NCBI GenBank assembly: GCA_038232215.1 | Contig: JBBSIG010000104.1 | Location: 1 to 8,491 of the forward strand | Length of the DNA stretch: 8,491 nucleotides | Origin: JBBSIG01 sp038232215 | Lineage (GTDB): Bacteria > Actinomycetota > Thermoleophilia > Gaiellales > Gaiellaceae | Direction: 5' to 3' | Shown: positions 6,126-8,491 of the stretch, one piece after another | How positions within the stretch are numbered: position 1 is the first letter of the stretch | Layout of the letters: the number at the start of each line of letters is the position of its first letter | Position numbers and translations under genes: made by a program | Notes under the pieces: model-generated | Databases searched by the model: none | The model's input: the letters and a program-made list of their open reading frames with translations, nothing else | What the model was told of the DNA's origin: nothing

Positions 6126-6428
6126 ATGACGTACATCATCGCCGAGCCCTGCATCGACATCAAGGATCGCTCCTGCGTGGACGTCTGCCCGGTGGACTGC
6201 ATCCACGAGGGCGAGCGGATGCTCGTGATCGATCCCGAGGAGTGCATCGACTGCGGCGCCTGCGAGCCGGAGTGCCCGGTCGACGCGATCTTCCCGGAGG
6301 ACGCCCTCCCGGACAAGTGGGAGCCCTTCGTGAAGATCAACTACGCGTACGGCGAGGGGCTCGACGTGGTCAACCGGCTGGCCAACGACTACGCCGTCGA
6401 GCACAACGTCCAGAACCCGCCGCTTTAG
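6126..6428 (+). CDS. fdxA: FdxA-type 7Fe ferredoxin ([3Fe-4S][4Fe-4S])
   Basis: 100 aa, the usual length of the actinobacterial FdxA group. The N-terminus MTYIIAEPCIDIKDRSC and the second half ECIDCGACEPECPVDAI are nearly diagnostic. By family analogy Cys9, Cys17 and Cys50 hold the [3Fe-4S] cluster, and Cys21, Cys40, Cys43 and Cys46 hold the [4Fe-4S] cluster; Cys25 is the extra, non-ligand Cys of the PVDC motif. The replacement of the second Cys of a typical 2[4Fe-4S] first motif by an eight-residue spacing (C9-x7-C17-x3-C21) is what marks the 7Fe type. The C-terminal 45 residues (containing DKWEPFVKINYAYGEG) are the usual extension. It is a cytosolic low-potential electron carrier; its partner enzymes are not identified here. 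The gene lies 8 nt after the receiver-like gene and ends one base before a strong hairpin. Confidence 0.96.
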   Translation: MTYIIAEPCIDIKDRSCVDVCPVDCIHEGERMLVIDPEECIDCGACEPECPVDAIFPEDALPDKWEPFVKINYAYGEGLDVVNRLANDYAVEHNVQNPPL

Positions 6429-6489
6429 CATGGGGGAACCCAGGGGTTCCCCCATGGACCCCCTCCTTCTGCGCGTTCGCTGACCAGCC
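6429..6489 (+). repeat. Hairpin-plus-tail repeat, copy 1 (also probable terminator of fdxA)
   Basis: Perfect 13-bp arms CATGGGGGAACCC (6429-6441) and GGGTTCCCCCATG (6444-6456) sit directly after the ferredoxin stop codon. They are followed by a C/T-rich tail, GACCCCCTCCTTCTGCGC at 6457-6474. A copy with the same order of parts occurs at 8432 after the FAD gene: the tail matches at 17 of 18 bases and the similarity continues to the window end. Placement after a stop suggests termination, but the conserved tail goes beyond what a terminator needs. Confidence 0.8.
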
Positions 6490-6503
6490 GCGCTTGGCCT
6501 CCC

Positions 6504-6535
6504 GCCGGGCATAGCCCGGCTCCGGCCGCGGCCGG
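6504..6535. repeat. Adjacent GC palindromes
   Basis: GCCGGGC 6504-6510 and GCCCGGC 6514-6520 form a perfect 7-bp stem with an ATA loop, directly followed by the perfect 14-bp palindrome CCGGCCGCGGCCGG at 6522-6535. They lie in the 198-nt gene-free stretch between fdxA and the VOC gene. They may belong to the same extended element as the hairpin at 6429. Confidence 0.6.
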
Positions 6536-6544
6536 CTGGCGACG

Positions 6545-6598
6545 ACGCAGGGGAACAGCGGTCCTTGCGAGACCGCTCTGCGTTGAGTCGTTCGCAAG
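6545..6598 (+). ncRNA. Candidate structured RNA with pseudoknot upstream of the VOC gene
   Basis: ACGCAG 6545-6550 pairs with CTGCGT 6578-6583, and inside, after a 6-nt bulge, AGCGGTC 6557-6563 pairs with GACCGCT 6571-6577. The entire 7-nt loop CTTGCGA (6564-6570) is the exact reverse complement of TCGCAAG at 6592-6598, which would give an H-type pseudoknot. The last segment ends 28 nt before the VOC start. If the VOC gene is transcribed only from the -10 at 6614, this structure is upstream of its mRNA and would belong to another transcript or act as DNA. No known RNA family is recognised. Confidence 0.4.
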
Positions 6599-6613
6599 CT
6601 GCGGGGCCGCCGG

Positions 6614-6626
6614 TATCCTGACCCCT
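6614..6626 (+). promoter_or_regulatory. Candidate leaderless promoter (-10 TATCCT) for the VOC-FAD operon
   Basis: TATCCT at 6614-6619 is followed after 7 nt by the GTG at 6627, with no Shine-Dalgarno between. A weak -35 candidate, TTCGCA at 6591-6596, lies 17 nt upstream and overlaps the downstream strand of the candidate pseudoknot. Confidence 0.45.
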
Positions 6627-7301
6627 GTGCGACCGAAGACCCTCGACCACGTCGCCTTCTGGGTGGCCGATCGCGATCCGATCGCCGAGCTCCTCGAGCG
6701 GCACGTCGGGATGCACGTGATCGACCGCCAGGAGGCCTTCACGTTGCTGGGGTCGCACGCGCGGCACGGGAAGCTGACGCTCTTCGACGCGGAGGGGCCG
6801 CGCGAGCCGGGAGCGCTGAAGCTCGTCGCCCTGCGGGTCTCCGATCTGGACACCGCCCGTCGCTCGCTGCCCGACGGCGCGGACGACGAGCTCGAGCTCG
6901 GCGAGGGCATGCGGCTTCGCCTGGTGGAGGCGGAGACCGACGTCGAGTACGACCTCGACCACGTCGAGCTCCTGTCCGCCGACCCGGAGGCCACGGCCGA
7001 GGAATACCTCGAGCTCGGGTTCCGGCCGGCCGAGCGAGGCGCGGGGGGCGTGCCCCGGGTCGAGGTCGGCGGAGCCTTCCTCGAGTTCCACCGGGGTGAG
7101 CCGGGCGCGCCCGAGAAGCCGCTGCTGAACCACCTGGCGGTCCTCGTGGACTCGGCGCAGGACCACCTGGCCGCGGCGGAGGAGCGCGACATCGTCGACA
7201 ACGTCGTCGACGCCGCCAACACCTACGCCGTCTTCGTTCGGGGCCCTGAGGGGGTCCGCATCGAGTACGTCGAGCACAAGCCGACCTTCTCGCTCAGCTA
7301 G
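6627..7301 (+). CDS. Four-module VOC protein, extradiol-dioxygenase/glyoxalase-like
   Basis: 224 aa. Four beta-alpha-beta-beta-beta modules can be followed by their first strands: LDHVAFWV (His8), LKLVALRV, LDHVELL (His112) and LNHLAVLV (His169), with the last strand of module four reading VRIEYVE (Glu213). In type I extradiol dioxygenases and similar four-module VOC enzymes the metal is held by the C-terminal pair of modules through two His and one Glu. His112, His169 and Glu213 occupy those places, so a metal centre is plausible. It is shorter than typical extradiol dioxygenases (about 290-300 aa). The substrate cannot be inferred. The GTG start follows a TATCCT hexamer. The stop codon's last base begins the ribosome site of the next gene, so both proteins are probably made together and may act on one pathway. 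Confidence 0.88.
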   Translation: MRPKTLDHVAFWVADRDPIAELLERHVGMHVIDRQEAFTLLGSHARHGKLTLFDAEGPREPGALKLVALRVSDLDTARRSLPDGADDELELGEGMRLRLVEAETDVEYDLDHVELLSADPEATAEEYLELGFRPAERGAGGVPRVEVGGAFLEFHRGEPGAPEKPLLNHLAVLVDSAQDHLAAAEERDIVDNVVDAANTYAVFVRGPEGVRIEYVEHKPTFSLS

Positions 7302-7306
7302 GAGGA
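7301..7306 (+). promoter_or_regulatory. Ribosome binding site GGAGGA deciding the FAD gene start
   Basis: GGAGGA begins on the last base of the VOC stop codon and its GGAGG core ends 4 nt before the GTG at 7310. It is the strongest Shine-Dalgarno in the window and fixes the start of the FAD gene immediately before its dinucleotide-binding strand. It contrasts with the other GTG-started genes here, which lack such a site. Confidence 0.75.
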
Positions 7307-7309
7307 CAC

Positions 7310-8431
7310 GTGCTGATCGCGGGCGCCGGGATGGCGGGGCTCTGTTGCGCCGCCCGGGCCGTGGAGCTCGGCGGGCAGCCGCTCGTGGTCGAGAAGGGCA
7401 CGCGGGCGGGAGGGTCCATGCTGCTCTCGAGCTGCGTGGTCTGGCGATACCGGTCGCTCGACGACTTCCGGCGCGAGTGCCCGGCCGGCGAGCGGGAGCT
7501 CCAGGAGCAGGTGGTCGAGGGGCTCGACGAGGGGCTCGAGTGGCTGGAGTCGCTCGGGGCGCCCGTCGTCGCGCGCGAGACCGGCAACCCCCGCACCGTC
7601 GGCCTGCGCTTCGAGCCCCGTGGCCTCACGGACGCGCTCGGCCGCGCTGGCGGAGAGGTTCGACTGAATGCGGCGCTCGGGGAGACCGACGGTCCGGTCG
7701 TGCTCGCCACGGGAGGTTTCGGAGCCGATCGCGGGCTCGTTCGGCGGCACATCACCTCCGAGGCGGACTCGCTCTGGCTCCGCGCGAACCCCTGGAGCGC
7801 GGGAGACGGGCTCCGCTTCGGGCTCCGCCGTGGCGCCGCGCTTTCCGCGGGCATGGACGAGTTCTACGGCCGCAACCTGCCGGCGCCCCCGGCCCGGGTC
7901 ACCGAGGAGACGTTCGTGGAGCTCGCGCAGCTCTACGGGCGCTTCGCCCTCGTCGTCGACGGGCGCGGAGAGCCGTTCGCGCCCGATCCGTTGAGCTGGT
8001 CGGAGACGGATCTCGTGCAGGCGACGGCTCGCCGGCCGGGCGCGGCCGCCTGGTACGTCGTTGACGGGCGGGCACTCGGGAAGCGCGTGCGTGAGCGGAC
8101 GGTGGCCGACATGGTCGCGGCGGCCGAGGCTGCGGGAGGAACCGTGCGCCGCGCCGACGAGCTCGCGGAGCTCGGGCTGCCGGAGCTGCCGCGCTCCGAC
8201 CGGCTCCAGGAACCGCCGTACATCGCCGTCCACGTCACCGCCGGGATCACGCACACGGTCGGCGGCCTGCGCATCGACGTGCGGGCCCGTGTGCTCGACG
8301 AGGCCGGGCGGCCGATCCCCGAGCTGTTCGCGGCGGGCGCCGACGCCGGTGGGATCTCGGCCGGCGGCTACGCGAGCGGGCTCGCGTCGGCGCTCGTCTT
8401 CGGCCGGATCGCGGCCGAGCAGGCGCTCTAA
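7310..8431 (+). CDS. Compact FAD_binding_2 dehydrogenase (fumarate reductase/ketosteroid dehydrogenase superfamily)
   Basis: 373 aa. The N-terminal strand and glycine loop, LIAGAGMAG (residues 2-10), with Glu28 in VVEKG as the ribose-binding acid, form the FAD fold. ATGGFG at 133-138 and the C-terminal FAAGADAGG (340-348) followed by SAGGYASGLAS are the later FAD contacts of this superfamily. HVTAGITHTVGGL (His308, His315) corresponds to the substrate-side motif before the second FAD strand. Superfamily members oxidise or reduce C-C bonds (fumarate, 3-ketosteroids, tricarballylate and others); the substrate here is unknown. The protein is short for the family (commonly about 450-560 aa): the stretch between GGEVRL (about 113) and VLATGG lacks the strands usually present, and the N-terminus begins inside the first strand. 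It follows the VOC gene by 8 nt with a strong ribosome site. Confidence 0.88.
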   Translation: MLIAGAGMAGLCCAARAVELGGQPLVVEKGTRAGGSMLLSSCVVWRYRSLDDFRRECPAGERELQEQVVEGLDEGLEWLESLGAPVVARETGNPRTVGLRFEPRGLTDALGRAGGEVRLNAALGETDGPVVLATGGFGADRGLVRRHITSEADSLWLRANPWSAGDGLRFGLRRGAALSAGMDEFYGRNLPAPPARVTEETFVELAQLYGRFALVVDGRGEPFAPDPLSWSETDLVQATARRPGAAAWYVVDGRALGKRVRERTVADMVAAAEAAGGTVRRADELAELGLPELPRSDRLQEPPYIAVHVTAGITHTVGGLRIDVRARVLDEAGRPIPELFAAGADAGGISAGGYASGLASALVFGRIAAEQAL

Positions 8432-8491
8432 CGTGGGGGAACCCAGGGTTCCCCCACGGACCCCCACCTTCTGCGCTCTCGCCGACGAGCC
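8432..8491 (+). repeat. Hairpin-plus-tail repeat, copy 2, cut by the window edge
   Basis: Arms CGTGGGGGAACCC (8432-8444) and GGGTTCCCCCACG (8446-8458) form a perfect stem directly after the FAD gene stop, followed by GACCCCCACCTTCTGCGC (8459-8476) and further bases that still match copy 1 to the window end (11 of the last 15). Relative to copy 1 one base pair changed from A-T to G-C on both sides of the stem, keeping the pairing. It may serve as terminator of the VOC-FAD operon. Confidence 0.8.

Noticed and set aside
6370..6597. Short - strand open frame through the hairpin repeat; copy 2 gives a similar translation (AQK-GV-GGT)
   Set aside because: Differences between copies change amino acids at second codon positions, so the similarity comes from the DNA repeat and not from protein selection.
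5790..7277. Long open frame on the - strand (495 codons) opposite the receiver-like, ferredoxin and VOC genes
   Set aside because: It covers three genes with clear family motifs and two non-coding spacers; its translation shows no domain and its composition matches an antisense shadow.
7298..8467. Long open frame on the - strand (389 codons) opposite the FAD gene
   Set aside because: Antisense to a gene with intact FAD motifs; its start lies inside the hairpin repeat and it shows no recognisable domain.

Overview
The window is a piece of very GC-rich chromosome with dense E-L-E/R/A-rich coding, frequent GTG starts and 1-nt gene overlaps. Three features suggest an actinobacterium, possibly of the deep-branching Thermoleophilia/Gaiellales type: the FdxA-type 7Fe ferredoxin, the TlpA-CcmH-CcdA cluster, and -10-like hexamers placed 6-7 nt before GTG starts. 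The lineage is an inference from style and gene content, with no marker gene to prove it.

Layout. (1) 1-2163, + strand: 3' part of a large multi-GAF, RsbU/SpoIIE-type PP2C phosphatase whose 5' end lies outside the window. (2) 2268-3479: membrane- or lipid-anchored L,D-transpeptidase with a threonine-rich linker. (3) 3507-5199: tightly overlapping operon tlpA-like / ccmH-like / ccdA, a thiol-reducing relay for cytochrome c maturation. (4) 5200-5416: a non-coding spacer between convergent genes, holding four copies (two inverted pairs) of a GCTACTTCCCCCG motif around a structured core of lower GC. (5) 5417-5764, - strand: DUF309 protein. (6) 5803-6117: small degenerate receiver-like protein, divergent from DUF309. 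(7) 6126-6428: 7Fe ferredoxin, 8 nt downstream. (8) 6429-6626: a non-coding spacer with a near-perfect hairpin, GC palindromes and a candidate pseudoknot. (9) 6627-8431: two-gene operon of a four-module VOC/extradiol-dioxygenase-like protein and a compact FAD_binding_2 dehydrogenase. (10) 8432-8491: a second, edge-truncated copy of the hairpin element at 6429.

How the genes work together. CcdA would carry electrons from cytosolic thioredoxin across the membrane to the TlpA-like thioredoxin, which with CcmH keeps apocytochrome c CXXCH thiols reduced. The phosphatase would read small-molecule or redox signals through its GAF domains and act on an anti-sigma-antagonist-like phosphoprotein. The VOC and FAD genes look translationally coupled and probably share a substrate, which cannot be named from sequence.

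The coding genes are mostly recognisable families. The least explained material is in the intergenic regions: a repeated hairpin-plus-tail element with a compensatory base-pair change, a hairpin whose whole 7-nt loop is complementary to a downstream 7-mer, a four-arm inverted-repeat array that abuts the stop codons of two convergent genes, and a set of probable leaderless promoters.
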